From: Gracilaria domingensis
Lineage: Eukaryota; Rhodophyta; Florideophyceae; Gracilariales; Gracilariaceae
Assembly: GCA_022539475.1 (NCBI GenBank)
Contig: VCMS01000340.1
Coordinates: forward strand, 35,916 to 99,915
DNA length: 64,000 bases
Direction: 5' to 3'
The translations under genes and the position numbers were made by a program. Shown piece by piece: positions 33,929 to 45,694 of the stretch; within the stretch, counting starts at the first letter, position 1; the number at the start of each line of letters is the position of its first letter. The notes under the pieces were generated by a model that was not told the DNA's origin, made no database searches, and was given only the letters and a program-made list of their open reading frames with translations.

Positions 33929-35259
33929 AGGCATTTACCATCCCTCCCACCATCTGGAGTGGTGAAAGTTCTACGATCTTCGAACGCCATGGGACTCTTC
34001 TGTCGCGTAACATATTACGGTCCCTCGTGAAAAGCCGGTCTATGAGAAGCATCATGGAAGCTTTACCCATCCTGGGAGAAAGAAATCATATTCGATTGAG
34101 CCGAATCACAGGTGTTGCAATGGACGATATGGCTCTCACTCCCTAACTAGATCGGGGTGCTTTGGTATTGGAGGCACTAAGACAGGCTGACTGGCACCAC
34201 CAGCGCAGGTATCCAACTTCTCACCTCGTTCAAGTCGTTCTTCTACGCTTTCCTACACCGTAATCATTCTCTTCTTCGAATCAGTGCTGACCACGGTAGT
34301 CTCCAATTCCAGTCCAAGTCGCGAAAGTTGTAAAACGTATCGCCACAAAGAACAAAGTGTCGGTTCACCAACCGTCATTTCAGCCGCGTCCTCTTCTCAA
34401 CAGGTCCGCCATAGTCGGCTGCGACGAGCTGCCACTAGGCGTGCAGCGATGAGCGCACCGTGGACTACGACGAAAATGACGGCATGAACGAGCACGTTTA
34501 ATTGATGCCGATCCTTCACACTTTTGAATTTGTTAAGTGAACTACCTTCCGACAGAGCAGAATATATACCCTACAGCATTAATTCACCTTTATTAAAGAA
34601 AGATCGAGTTGTCTTGGATAGTGCGAACCCTCGGCTTTACCATTATTATTTCACAGTTCTTTGTGTTAAAAGAAACATTCTTTTTGTCAATGTATTCTAC
34701 TCGAAGACGGTAGACTGTTCGAGATAACGGCTCTGAAAAGATGGAATGACGCAAGAAGCCAAAAAGAGATTGCGCTTTGCAACAGGCCCAAAGGCGGTCG
34801 ACAACGAATGTCTACTTGCCTTCCAACGGCCGAAATAGGTATGATGCGTGATGCCCTTTTGCTGTAGAGTACCAAATGAAGAATGTTCGGAAACTTAGTG
34901 TCGGGGTTTGATCATAGATCGCTGCTCTGTGATGAAGTTGGACATGTTGGGCATCCATATAATACGAGGATCATCGTGGTTCATATGAATAGCTCATATC
35001 TAGAACAATGTACTCCGATTGAAGTCGAAACTACCATGAAATTTCTATAATGATAAACTTTAATGAAATGGTCTTTCTAAAGAGTTATGTTGTTGAATGT
35101 GACCAGAAAATACCACAAGTTTGGAAACTTCGTCAACAATGTGTTGGTCAGTCTGTATCAAACGAAAGAGCGTTATTCGTGAGACATTACCCTGCAAGGG
35201 CGCCATGCTGTTGTTTTAGACTAAAACGTCTTAAGTTCCAAAGAGCAATCGATTTTACA
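33929..35259. other. unassigned DNA after the alanyl-tRNA synthetase relic
   Basis: The first 200 bp may be further decayed synthetase sequence, but I cannot align it. From 34500 onward the DNA is AT-rich without a recognised gene. The left terminus of the hAT element should lie near 35200 but was not located. Confidence 0.4.
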
Positions 35260-37050
35260 TTACATGGAACGAAGATACATCATATCTTCAACTATATTGC
35301 TTTCGAGTCTGGAGCGGTCTGCAGTTATCATGCGATTGACAGCACTAAAATTGCGTTCAGAACTTGATGAAGAAACTGGGATCGCGTATATACAGAGTGC
35401 TACTTTCGTCAGTTCTGGACACACTGTTTCCTGACTCAACCAGAATTTGATTGGGTTTGTACCATGATCATCTTCGGAACCAATCGATTTTAACTGCTTC
35501 AACGTTGAAAGGGGAAACTTTCGAATCATATACTTTTCATATGCGTCAACGTCGCCATCATTGCCTTCAACAATGTCAAACATATCATAAAGACAAAAAC
35601 TTTGTGCTCCGAGGTCTTTGGGAGCAACAGAATCGTTAAACGTAAGAGCCTCAACATCCTTAGCCTTATCTGTCTCAACATAATTTCGCAACAAACGTTT
35701 TACCAGAACAGATCCTTTGCTCTTGTATGCATTACGTTTTGAGCTGTCCTTAACAAATCCCAGTAGCCGCATTCGAGGATGCAATGGACTGCCTGCAGTC
35801 CAAAGGCTGTGTACTTCAATTTGCGAAAGAAACGAAAGCACAACCTTCGCGAAATGTGTGGTACTTCGCAGTTTGGATCTTTTGCCACTACGCCACCAAT
35901 TTGACGAACTTGACTCTCTAACTGCTCTAAAATCGGTAATATGAGATGCATAGTAGGCTTCTTGTGCGCTTCCAACTTCTTCTGTGCATGAAAAACTGGA
36001 CGAAATGCGGATACTATTGCCTCTAAAGCTGGATAAACTACATTTCCTTCACCATTCGTCTCTGTTGTGAGCCCATCAAAAGACGCTTTTGCCGCTTCAG
36101 AATCCTTGGAAGAAATTATAGATGCAACATGTTTGCATGATTTCAGAAATCTCTCAACCACGCGCATTGTTGTTCCGAACCTTGTCTTTATTTCCTGAAT
36201 CAGTGCGAACCTGGTTGGTAGGGAACCATTCCAATTTTCTTGCTTAAATATTCGAGCTACCGTCTTGACATTCGGCAGATCCGACACAATTGCAGATTTC
36301 AATGATACTTGCCGTTCTATGGCGGGGTTCATTACCCTAGTAAGCTGATGAGAGATTCAACCGAACCATTTCTCCGTGAAAGGAACACGTTGACTCGAGA
36401 ATGATGCGCCAACAATACACGGCATTTTCGAATCGCAATCGGTGACGAATGTGAAGTTCTTCATAAATTCATCTGGCTCGCATCCTATTCTCGATAGCAG
36501 CGCGAGATCAAACGATGATCTTAGAGCATTTGCAGACTCCGCACCTTTGTCTTCTATCAAGAAAGTACTCTTGCCAACAGGTTCAAAACTTTGGAATGGA
36601 GTAAGCAAATATGGTGTTCCCAGCCGAAAGTAGTGAGCAGTAAAATCATAGAACTTTGTCCCATTAACCTCATTCTTCAGACCATCGCTTGTCACATCTG
36701 CTCCCAAGGAGAGAACTGACGCAACTTCATGCGTCCGGTAAACGTCTCGTTCTTTCGCTGCTATTTGCGTTCTTACATCTCCCACAGCATTACTGGAAGG
36801 AAGCATATCGTGAATATCTATTTCAGCAGATACTGGAACAGATCTACAAGTATCAAAAATTACTTAAGCGAATTGTTCCATTCCTTTGTCTTGATAAGCA
36901 AAAGATAACGGTAGTATCCCAGAACAGACCGCACGCGCAGCTGCTTGGATGATGTTCTGCTTTCGTGTGCTGCTTACTGTGACAATCTCAATACCCCAAT
37001 TACTCGCTTTGCTTTCAATATGAAGCTTCGTGAGATTCATCAACAGAGTA
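35260..37050 (-). pseudogene. hAT-family transposase relic
   Basis: A cut-and-paste DNA transposase. The C-terminal dimerisation domain is clear: PIKFWLSQETVCPEL, then YAIPVSSSSSERNFSAVNR and RSRLESNIVEDMMYL (about 35262-35470). Upstream come an FTFVTDCDSKM segment, an ISHQLTRVMN motif, and an N-terminal CSGILPLSF motif near 36900. Lesions: a stop near 36357, where the family usually has Cys before ISHQL; a frame change near 35790; and another interruption near 36840. The N-terminal zinc finger is missing because a copia fragment abuts at about 37050. Terminal repeats were not found. Confidence 0.8.
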
Positions 37051-37053
37051 TCA

Positions 37054-38604
37054 ACCGTTGATGGAGCACGACACGTGGGATCTAGTGCGAAGGCCAGCAG
37101 ACAGCAACGTGATTTCGTCCAAGTGGGTGTATGTACAGAAGTATGAGGCTTCGTCATCTGGTGAACCGACAGTGCGTTACAAGGCTCGTGTAGTTGCAAG
37201 AGGCTTCCTGCAGATCGAGGGTGTGGACTTCTCACAGACTTATGCACCTGTGGTGAAGTTCACATCCATCAGAATGATCTTGTCTGTGACTGCCGTACGA
37301 GACTTCCACTTGCACCAGATGGACGTGAAGACTGCCTTTCTGAACGGTGACCTTGACGAGACAGTGTACATGGAGCAGCCAATGGGGTTCACACAGCAGG
37401 GAAAGGAGGACTTGGTGTGCCGATTGAAGAAAGCAATCTATGGGCTTAGACAAGCACCAAGACAGTGGCACGCCAAGATATACGCCTTCCTTGTTGGTGA
37501 AATGCACCTCAAGCCGAATGACGCAGACGAGTGTGTCTACACCGGGATCATACTGGGTTTCTTGGTTATCATTGCTCTGTATGTAGACGACTTGCTGATT
37601 GCGAGTCCGAGCATGAAAACCGTGGAACGTGTGAAGGCAGAGCTGTCAAGTCGTTTCCGCATGAAGGACCTCAAAGAAGCTCGCATGGTTCTTGGATTTG
37701 AAATCCATCGAGACAGAACCAAGCGAGAGCTGTACTTGACTCAGTCAGCGTACACGAACAAGGTCGTGGAGCGATTTGGCATGCAGCTGTCGAAACCCGT
37801 TGACACTCCTATGGAGTGCGGTGTGGACTTGTCTGTTGACAAGGAAGTGCTCATGCATGTACCGTATCGTCAGGCGATTGGCTGCCTCATTTATCTCTCT
37901 GTGGAAACTCTTCCGGACATCTCACATGAAGTGGCTGAGCTGGCCCAGTATGTTTAGAAGCCGGGAAACACTCACTGGAAGGCGGTCAAGCGTGTTCTTC
38001 GCTACCTCAATGGCACTACCACGTTCGGGTTGACGTATGGCTCCAGCACCGATTTGCAACTGCACGGCTATGTGGGCTCTGACTGGGCTGGCGATGTTGC
38101 CAACCGCAAGTCCACTAGTGGATACTTGTTCATGATGTGCGGTGGTGCTGTGTCATGGTCGTCTCGTCAACAGGAGGTAGTTGCTCTGTCGAGTGCGGAG
38201 GCTGAGTACGTGAGCTTGTGCTCTGGCACCAAGGAGGCGATCTGGCTTAGGCGACTTTGGAACGGCATTGGCAGTGTGATTGGCATCGAAGCAGACGGGT
38301 CTGTGAAGCTGCTGGTTGAACCAACTCCCATGTATGTTGACAACCAGGGCAGCATTGACCTTGCTCGAAATGGAGTGGTGAACAGGCGAACCAAGCATAT
38401 TGAAATTCGGTTCCACTTCACTCGAGAAGCTCTGCAGGCCAAGTCGATTGTGCTGTTGTACTGCTCGACGGATTCCATGGTTGCCGACATGCTGAATAAG
38501 CCGCTTGCGCGAGTGAAGCACGAGAGGTTCCGCGAAGCCGGTGGTGTGATCCAAATAGAAGTTTAAAGTCAGTGACAGAGGGGGGGTGTTGGATGTGGAC
38601 CCTG
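37054..38604 (+). mobile_element. C2: truncated copia fragment
   Basis: Begins abruptly within reverse transcriptase (LMEHDTWDLV), runs through the YVDD box and RNase H to the pol end near 38566, then a polypurine tract and only the first 18 bases of a 3' LTR (38587-38604). An inverted LTR begins at once. Broken, with about one break besides the truncations. Confidence 0.85.
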
Positions 38605-39597
38605 TGATAGAGGTTGAAGCTGAAAGGGAAGGTTGAAGAAAGGATAGGGGAATGAAGAGAAGTTCGCCAGCTCTGGCTCGGAATTTACTTGGAGGTGCTC
38701 GAGTCACCGTTTATATAGAACTGCTTTGCGCAACCATCGCACAACTCGAACTCCAAGCAATACCTAAACCACTAGCTAGAGACACTCAATACTACCAATC
38801 ATCTTCTAACATAACATGGTAACACTGCCACACTATCATGACAGCTTACAAGAACAAAGCACAACAACGCACAACAGTGCACAACCGTGCACATCAAGTT
38901 ACGTGCCTGCACATAACCATGACCATGCACAGATTCACATAGTGCCAACACACTGTAATCCGTACAGCCACCATAACAGTTACGTACAAGCTCACCAACT
39001 AACACGTCACCACAAACTCACTCCAAGTCCTACGTCACCAACAATACCACAGTGTAAACCTCTTGACAGCGCATCTACTCTTCACCATAGTGCCAAAGTC
39101 ACATCAAGCTGTCCTACATGTCCACGTACATACGTGTGTACCCTGTGCATCATGTACAGCATGCCCAGTGTATTAGCTACACACGTGTACCCCGGAAACA
39201 ACCCATTAGCGCCACAACACTTGTACCAACCACAATGCATATGACCATTTGCAGTAGCCAATCAGAAGCCCGTTTCACGTTGAGTTTGCGCAGAGGCGCA
39301 TATGCGCTTTCCAACGGCACCCTCCAAAACAGCCCATGCTCCCCAGCATTTTTGGTTTTCAGTGACAGCACAGGGTCAACATCCAACACCCCCCCTCTGT
39401 CACTGACTTCAAACTTCTATGTGAATCACACCACCGGCTTCGCGGAACCTCTCGTGCTTCACTCGCGCAAGCGGCTTATTCAGCATGTCGGCAACCATGG
39501 AATCCGTCGGGCAGTAGAACAGCACAATCGACTTGGCCTGCAGAGCTTCTCGAGTGAAGTGGAACCGAATGTCAATTTTCTTGGTTTGTCAGAGTAA
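38605..39597 (-). mobile_element. C7: 3' end of a copia element, inverted
   Basis: A complete 784-bp LTR (38605-39388), its polypurine tract (CCCCCCCTC on the + strand) and about 195 bp of the RNase H end (39401-39597). The rest is missing. Head-to-head with C2. Confidence 0.8.
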
Positions 39598-39946
39598 CAT
39601 CATCAGACTTAGGCTCTCACTGTCTGTTGCTGATATCTGTTTGAACCGGAAGCTGTTGCCTTCGTTGCCATACGAAGGATGAGTAAGAAGTTCAGAGTGT
39701 GTGACAAAAGGAGGGTGTTTCCAGAACATCCGAATCGTACAGAACAGAACTAAGATCTTGGTATACTGGTAGAACGGTACACCCGTGGACTTGGACCCAC
39801 ACTAACTGCACTTGATGTTTGGTTGTCGCCGTCTGACATTGTCAGGTTTCAGTGCGGTACCGTTGTGTTCCTCACCACCCATCGTGTTACTTTGCATGTG
39901 CTTGGCCAGCAGCGCTGGTTGCTTGAAGTTAGTAACAGAGGGAGGG
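39598..39946. other. unassigned DNA ending in a copia-type polypurine tract
   Basis: No gene recognised. The last 20 bp (GTAACAGAGGGAGGG) resemble the copia polypurine tract, so this may be the decayed 3' internal end of a family-2 element. Confidence 0.4.
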
Positions 39947-40718
39947 TGTTGGAAGTCATGCTGTCACTGACGTCAAGCAGCTGAGATGTGTGAAGTCTAG
40001 AATGGTACCTTGCTATGCGAAAGCGAGATTGATGTTGTTCTGTTTGGTATACTATGTTGCTGTGTAGTGTACTCAGTATGGGTTGAACGTTTACGGCTAC
40101 ATTGGAATGCTGTCGTTCAGCTGGGATGACCGCAAGGTACAACGATGACAGGTTGTACAGTGGTCATGGAATACAGGTTGCAAGGCTATGTATGTGAACA
40201 CATGGCACAGGTTGCAGCACTGTCAGTGTTGTGAAGTTTACACCATGTTTGAGTTGTGCTGCAAATGTGTGTGTATGGATGAATGGAACATGTTGCAGCT
40301 GAGTGACTGACGTCCTCTGGTTTACAGGTACTTGTTGATGATGTGGAACTTGGGTACCTGGCACGTACACATTACGGTGTCGTGTAAAGATTACAGCGTG
40401 CAAGCAACACGTGAAGTGTGGTGTGATGCTCCGTAAGCATGGCTGGTCATAGTGGTGAGGTGTTGCATTGTGTGTATGCATGGTCGCGTTACTATGGTCT
40501 GCTGTCATATTGTTGACTGCATTGATGTGTGGCGCTTGTGGTGTGCTGTCGAAATGTGTCGGTACACTGTCAGGGACGTGTATGGCTACTACATTGGTGT
40601 GCATTGTTGTGCATTGTTGTGCACTGCTGTGCAGTAGTGTACGGAATTGTTGTGCACTGTTGTACACTGTTGTGCGTTGTTGTGCACTGCTGTTGTAAGC
40701 AGTTTGGGACTGTTACCA
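39947..40718 (+). repeat. family-2 copia LTR, cut by the assembly gap
   Basis: Starts TGTTGGAAGTCATGC and follows the LTR at 31582-32625 up to the gap. It is preceded by a polypurine tract, so it is probably a 3' LTR. Confidence 0.8.
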
Positions 40719-40968
40719 NNNNNNNNNNNNNNNNNNNNNNNNNNNNNNNNNNNNNNNNNNNNNNNNNNNNNNNNNNNNNNNNNNNNNNNNNNNNNNNNNN
40801 NNNNNNNNNNNNNNNNNNNNNNNNNNNNNNNNNNNNNNNNNNNNNNNNNNNNNNNNNNNNNNNNNNNNNNNNNNNNNNNNNNNNNNNNNNNNNNNNNNNN
40901 NNNNNNNNNNNNNNNNNNNNNNNNNNNNNNNNNNNNNNNNNNNNNNNNNNNNNNNNNNNNNNNNNNNN
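40719..40968. other. assembly gap (250 N)
   Basis: An unbroken run of 250 N. The LTR on its left and the transposase on its right both enter it. The true length is unknown. Confidence 1.
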
Positions 40969-43150
40969 CCATGAGAACGCCTTTTTTTCACCCAATTCAC
41001 CACGCCTGCCGCACAGGAACCGACGCATTTGCGCATCCCATGGCCTCCAAACTCAAACATGACGTCGTTTCCGCTCTGAAAAAGCACATCGCACATTCTC
41101 CAAACCCAGGAGTCATCTGGCATGATCCCACCACTACTGGTATAGACTCCTTCATCGGCATGCTTCAACTCTACTCCGATAAGTTCTCCACCACGCTAAA
41201 AAGCTCCTCTGTCACATCATACCCCCTCCATATTACGTTTCTCACTTCAAGGACTCTTTCCACAGAAAATGTTTCACGCACTACCACACTCTCTTCGGCT
41301 ACATTCGTACTTCTTTCACATCGTTCTCCCCGATTCTTCCTCTACCGACAACCACTCTTTGAAAATTGGCCCGTTGTCGTCGAACATAACTCGCGTTGTG
41401 CGCCTGTAGCTTGTCCAGAAGTCCTTGGAAACTATACTCAAAGCTCTGTACGACATATGAAAAAAAGGCTTTCCCTTCAGAGACGCCAAGGGAGTCCTGC
41501 TTCAGTGCCATCCAATCATCGCTAACTACATTCCCGAAGCAAAGGACATTCTCGTGTTCTCCGCGGCACGAAACCAAACAAGCCCTGTCATAGATGCCTT
41601 ATCCCTCGTTCACAACTCAACGTCTATCAAGCCATTTTCAACAAGCGAACTGTATCCCACACCTCTGCAACGAGGAAGAAACGCCAAGATCTTCTTGCCG
41701 GCGTTGAACAGGCTCTGCTCTCCCGCAGACCTCGAGTGGCAAGAAAAAGGAAAATCTCTCAACGGTTTCTTCACGACAGACGGCATCAGGGGTATGTTGG
41801 AAGCCAAGGACTACCGTTCCCTTGATATTGTCTTCCCTTTCATTGGCGCTTTCTTTGACAGCTGTTGTGGTGAGAAATCCTCCGCCCTATTACCACCGTG
41901 TTCACATCCTACGTTGACCTCGTCAACATCGTCCTTCGCTACAATACCACTGCAGAATGGACGGAGCAACGCAAGGATGCGTAGGAAACTATGATCAACA
42001 ACTTCAAGTTGCACACAGTCTCCATTCTCGGCCCGTACCAAGCCTCCAACTTTCGTACTCTTAAGTTCCACCTCCTTGACCACATCATTCCAGACATACG
42101 GCGATACGGAGGCCTGCACTTTGGCGATGCAGGCGTGTACGAATATGCTCATCTTCTCTGAAGAACCACTATCGTCGAACTTCTTGAAGTCGAACTACAG
42201 CTCGTAAGGAAATGTTGAACGCCATTCAAGAGTCGCAGAACTATTTGCAATCCCTTTCGGTCAGAAGTCACTTCTCTGTCTCCTTCGACTCTCGCAGCCC
42301 TTCCATCAAGCGCTTTCCGGCCATGGTTCGCGACGGTAACTCCTTCTCACTCCTCGACATCATCACAGCTGACAAGTACCTACGATCACATCCACATGTA
42401 TCTTCTTCGGCTCTGGCAGAACTTTTCTCGACAATTACACTGCAGTTCATCAACCAAATATCTCGCGACGCTCTCACCTCCTTCCGCACCCTTTGTGTAG
42501 AAACTATTCAACACCTGAAGAACCCTCCCGACATCAAACTCAGTGTCGCTAATTCTGCATACGTTCTTAGCGGCTTCTGCCCCTCTCTCGATGACTACGA
42601 TCGAGATCTACGATGCATAAGACTGAGAAAGCCCGATGTACAATTATGCGAACGCGCCTTCGCTACGACCTGCTTCGGACCTTCTAGGTTGCCTAAGTTC
42701 TCCACGGTTCTCGTGCACGGAACACCCCCTCCCAACTACACGGTTTCCACAGCGTAGGTATGCAAAGTATTTGCATTGCTTCGCGTCAAAGACAAGACCT
42801 TAGACAACTCTGAATCGGAGCTCGCTTTCGTTCGTTTCTTCGAAGTAACAGAGCCCTTGGATAACGTTGATGAAACACTGAACTGTATATCACTCCTTTG
42901 GGCCACCGACGACTAGCATGATCACACCGTGCATCCAAGTACGTCAAGAATGAAACCTCGTTCTGCTACGGTCTCTCCTTGGTTCGGGCTTATCCCGGTA
43001 TCATCAATCAAAGGCTTCATACACGTCATTCGCCAAAACTACCCTGCCCGACCATTTTCCCCTTCCTTTCACCGGCAACTCCATCGTTTCTACATTAACA
43101 GATTCTATCGTAACCCTCGAGCCCACATTCATCATACTCGTACTACGTAA
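40969..43150 (+). pseudogene. Plavaka-like (CMC) DNA transposase relic
   Basis: Motifs across different frames match the Plavaka branch of CACTA-like transposases, in order: an LYSDK...SYPLHITF segment near 41170-41235 (family: YSDKT...YPVYLTIGN); FPFRDAKGVLLQCHPIIANYI near 41475; a CHRCLIPRSQL zinc-type motif near 41587; FRTLKFHLLDHIIPDIRRYGG near 42055-42115 with a YEYAHLL end; ELAFVRFFEV near 42830; and a final GLIPVSSIKGFIHVI near 42985-43030. At least five frame changes or stops separate these, including stops near 41460, 41985, 42160 and 42915. The N-terminal end is in the gap. Terminal repeats were not found. KDZ-type elements are the main alternative. Confidence 0.65.
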
Positions 43151-43379
43151 CATTCTTAACATAAACTGTTCATGTACTTTGGATATTCTCCTCTTCGTCT
43201 TCCATCTCGTGCTCATCGTATACGCCTCCCCCGTCTCGTTCCCTACTTTGTTTCCAGACATTCGGATTACAATCGATCACATTATTATCACGGATTTCAT
43301 CGATTGCTCTTATAGGGAAGTATACGCGATCCCGTGGGTCACAATACCCAATATAGCAATCCAATACGGCTCCAAGATG

Positions 43380-44861
43380 TTACATAATCTCTTCCATGAA
43401 TACATCTACTCGAACAGCTGTATATTGCTTCTTCTTAGACGGTATCCAGTATGCTACAGTTCCCACACGGTCATCATTTCCATGGGGTGGATCTTGAGCC
43501 ATTGAGTGGTTCCTGAACTCCGTTCCAAACTTCTGCTCCATTTTCATTCCTACAGCCATCATTATACCTTCCAACGCCTGTGCAAAATACTTTCCGAAAA
43601 GGTTGGAGAACAACACCTGCCTTTTACCGCCCCGCCCTTCTTCAAACTCTGTAGCTCGAACAACTGAAGGGATACAAGCCTCTAGATGCGCCAACTGCAC
43701 TATTGTGCCATCCCTTGGGTCCTTGTCACCGTCATTTTTCGAATCCTTTTGGTTCACATCGTAACCCATAATTTCCGGTAAGACCTGTAGGGTTAGAACG
43801 TTTCTAAACAGCAAGTCTAGCGGCTTGTTCTCTTCGCCACGGATTTTGAACTTGAAAAATGATATGTACTCTCTTTTGGATGTTGTCCATGTGGAGAGAT
43901 TCTCAAACCCTTTTGCATCTAGCGGCAGAAGCTTCCTCTGTAGTTCTTCCGCTTGTTTTAGGTATATGCTCCTCTCCCTCTCATGAGATAGTGTCTTCAC
44001 CAACATATCATAACCTAGCCCCATCAACAACTTCTCCTGCGCATGGCGTTTTCGAACCCTCACAGCATCGCTCAAGGCCTGCTTCAACCTCTTCCGTAAG
44101 CATATGTCGCTGGTCAGCTGTCTGATGCAGTCTTCTTCCATCTCCATCACCTGGATGGATTCCCAACGATGTTTCCTTACCTCCGTCTCCACGATTTGCA
44201 TCAGCAAGTTATGACCTGCACCACGAATCGATGGAGCATACGCTCTCATCTCCATCGCGACATCCATTGGACAGCGTGGAACAATCTCTTTCCCTTCAAC
44301 GACCAGGACACTGTACTCGGTCTCAGGTCCGAATGTCCCACTCCGATTCCCCCAGTTTCTCGGCGGTGAACTCATCTCGAAGCACAATTCCCTTGTCTCG
44401 TCTTTCTTGTATCGCTGTAGGGACCCGTATACTGTCTTCACTACCCCTACATACGCGTCGTTCACATCAATCTCGTATCTTTTCTTTCCCCTGTGCGAAT
44501 CACGGTCCCTCCGTGTTGCTCCTCGCTTCAGTGCCTTTCGAAGTGATTGTATTAGAACATTTTGCTCCTTCACCTTTAGCTCTAGTTCCGTGACGCTTTT
44601 CTGTGCTATTCTTACGCTCATCTTCAGACTTTGATAATCCTCGGCTACTCGAAAGAGATCCGCTTTCAAGTCTCCAATCTTGTCCAACAGCTCGTAGCGT
44701 GGCGTTAGACTTTCATCTTCTTCACCTTCTTCGTTTCCACCAGCAAGAGCACGAGATGGAAGCGTACGGCTAATTTTCCGGCGACTTGCCACATTACGAA
44801 CCCTTTCGTTCCATGGCTCTCTTGGTAATTCTGATTCCACCTCTGTCCGTTCCCTACGCAT
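43380..44861 (-). CDS. coiled-coil protein of unknown function
   Basis: An open frame of 493 codons. It starts very basic, then has a heptad-rich coiled coil (residues about 60-113, LKADLFRVAEDYQSL to LIQSLRKALKR), then a mixed region without known motifs and an acidic, hydrophilic C-terminus. Its 3' end converges on the Plavaka-like relic about 230 bp away. The frame continues upstream, after one TAG at 44883-44885, into the frame at 44883-45389; TTTCCTTTAG just before this ATG could be an intron acceptor, so one spliced gene is possible. I do not recognise the family. It could be a host gene or a second gene of the transposon. Confidence 0.5.
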   Translation of the reverse strand: MRRERTEVESELPREPWNERVRNVASRRKISRTLPSRALAGGNEEGEEDESLTPRYELLDKIGDLKADLFRVAEDYQSLKMSVRIAQKSVTELELKVKEQNVLIQSLRKALKRGATRRDRDSHRGKKRYEIDVNDAYVGVVKTVYGSLQRYKKDETRELCFEMSSPPRNWGNRSGTFGPETEYSVLVVEGKEIVPRCPMDVAMEMRAYAPSIRGAGHNLLMQIVETEVRKHRWESIQVMEMEEDCIRQLTSDICLRKRLKQALSDAVRVRKRHAQEKLLMGLGYDMLVKTLSHERERSIYLKQAEELQRKLLPLDAKGFENLSTWTTSKREYISFFKFKIRGEENKPLDLLFRNVLTLQVLPEIMGYDVNQKDSKNDGDKDPRDGTIVQLAHLEACIPSVVRATEFEEGRGGKRQVLFSNLFGKYFAQALEGIMMAVGMKMEQKFGTEFRNHSMAQDPPHGNDDRVGTVAYWIPSKKKQYTAVRVDVFMEEIM

Positions 44862-44882
44862 CTCGCTAAAGGAAATCGAGGT

Positions 44883-45389
44883 CTAACCCTTCCATCTCTT
44901 TTGGTTGAAACTATTCTGCGATGGTAAGACCGTACGAGAAGCAGGCTGTATCTCGTCGACTTCTTCTTCATTCGTACAACTTTCGGAATGAATGGAATCG
45001 TTTCCATTCCGGAAACTCTTCCTCGACGGTGCAGGCGCACGTACAAAGGACTGTATATTATCGACTTCTTCCTCGTCACTAGCACGATCGGCATGAAGGG
45101 AATTGTTCCGATTTTTGATCTCCCTTCGCGATGTTGCGAGCGCACGTACAGTGGGATGTATATCATCGGCTTCGTCTTCGTCCCTACTACGTAGAGGTGT
45201 AATGAAATCGTTTGTAGTGCCCCCCGTCTTACCAGGTGAGATTGCTCTTTCATGTCTGTCCAACTCTTCTTCCATGACATTGTTTCCAAAATTTCTAATC
45301 CCTGTTCCTTTCGCTTTCGTACATCTCTCGGCACCGTTCTCTTCCACATTCGCATCGTCGATTATTCTTGGCACTTCCTCTGCAGCCAT
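44883..45389 (-). CDS. acidic protein with three tandem repeats, probable upstream part of the coiled-coil gene
   Basis: 168 codons, MAAEEVPRII start. From residue about 68 it has three copies of a unit of about 33 residues: DEDEADDIHP..., DEEEVDNIQS..., NEEEVDEIQP..., each followed by R-(A/T)...SR or SQ and a N(N/D)S segment. Same frame as the next gene downstream. A long frame on this strand in another phase (44705-45355) shares the repeat periodicity but looks like a shadow. Confidence 0.45.
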   Translation of the reverse strand: MAAEEVPRIIDDANVEENGAERCTKAKGTGIRNFGNNVMEEELDRHERAISPGKTGGTTNDFITPLRSRDEDEADDIHPTVRALATSRREIKNRNNSLHADRASDEEEVDNIQSFVRAPAPSRKSFRNGNDSIHSESCTNEEEVDEIQPASRTVLPSQNSFNQKRWKG

Positions 45390-45694
45390 GTGTCATGTAA
45401 CCCGCCCTCCCACTGAGCGTGGTGTGGTAACACTATTTCGCTCTCTGTCACTTCCGTTGTGGTCGTACTAACACCCAGCTTCGGTTTCGGTTTTGCCTTC
45501 GAAGCCCGGAGTCCTGACTTCGAACCAGACTTCTTTCCAGTAAGCCCGACACGCGGAGCTCGTCGTCGAGTACTCCTTTGGGTCGCGGCAGGCGGAGGGT
45601 TCTTGCGTATAGCGACGCCAATACCATATCGCGGGATTGTTTGGGATCCCTTCGTCTCCCGGTCCTCCGCGTTGCTGGACTTTTGTGGAGCCAT
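45362..45694 (-). CDS. small basic protein, possible first exon
   Basis: 110 codons, rich in Lys, Arg, Pro, Ser and Thr (for example RSTRRRAPRVGLTGKK near residue 41), without known domains. It overlaps the start of the next frame by 28 bases in another phase. It may be the true N-terminus joined by splicing or a frame change. The strong basic character would suit a nuclear or DNA-binding tail. Confidence 0.35.
   Translation of the reverse strand: MAPQKSSNAEDRETKGSQTIPRYGIGVAIRKNPPPAATQRSTRRRAPRVGLTGKKSGSKSGLRASKAKPKPKLGVSTTTTEVTESEIVLPHHAQWEGGLHDTWLQRKCQE

Noticed and set aside
35050-35367. 105-codon + strand frame
   Set aside because: Overlaps the end of the hAT transposase on the other strand and matches no family.
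40529-41062. Frames running through the N run
   Set aside because: The residues across the gap are unknown, so these frames have no evidence.
44705-45355. 216-codon - strand frame in another phase
   Set aside because: Overlaps the acidic repeat gene; its periodicity comes from the same DNA repeats and its composition is less protein-like.
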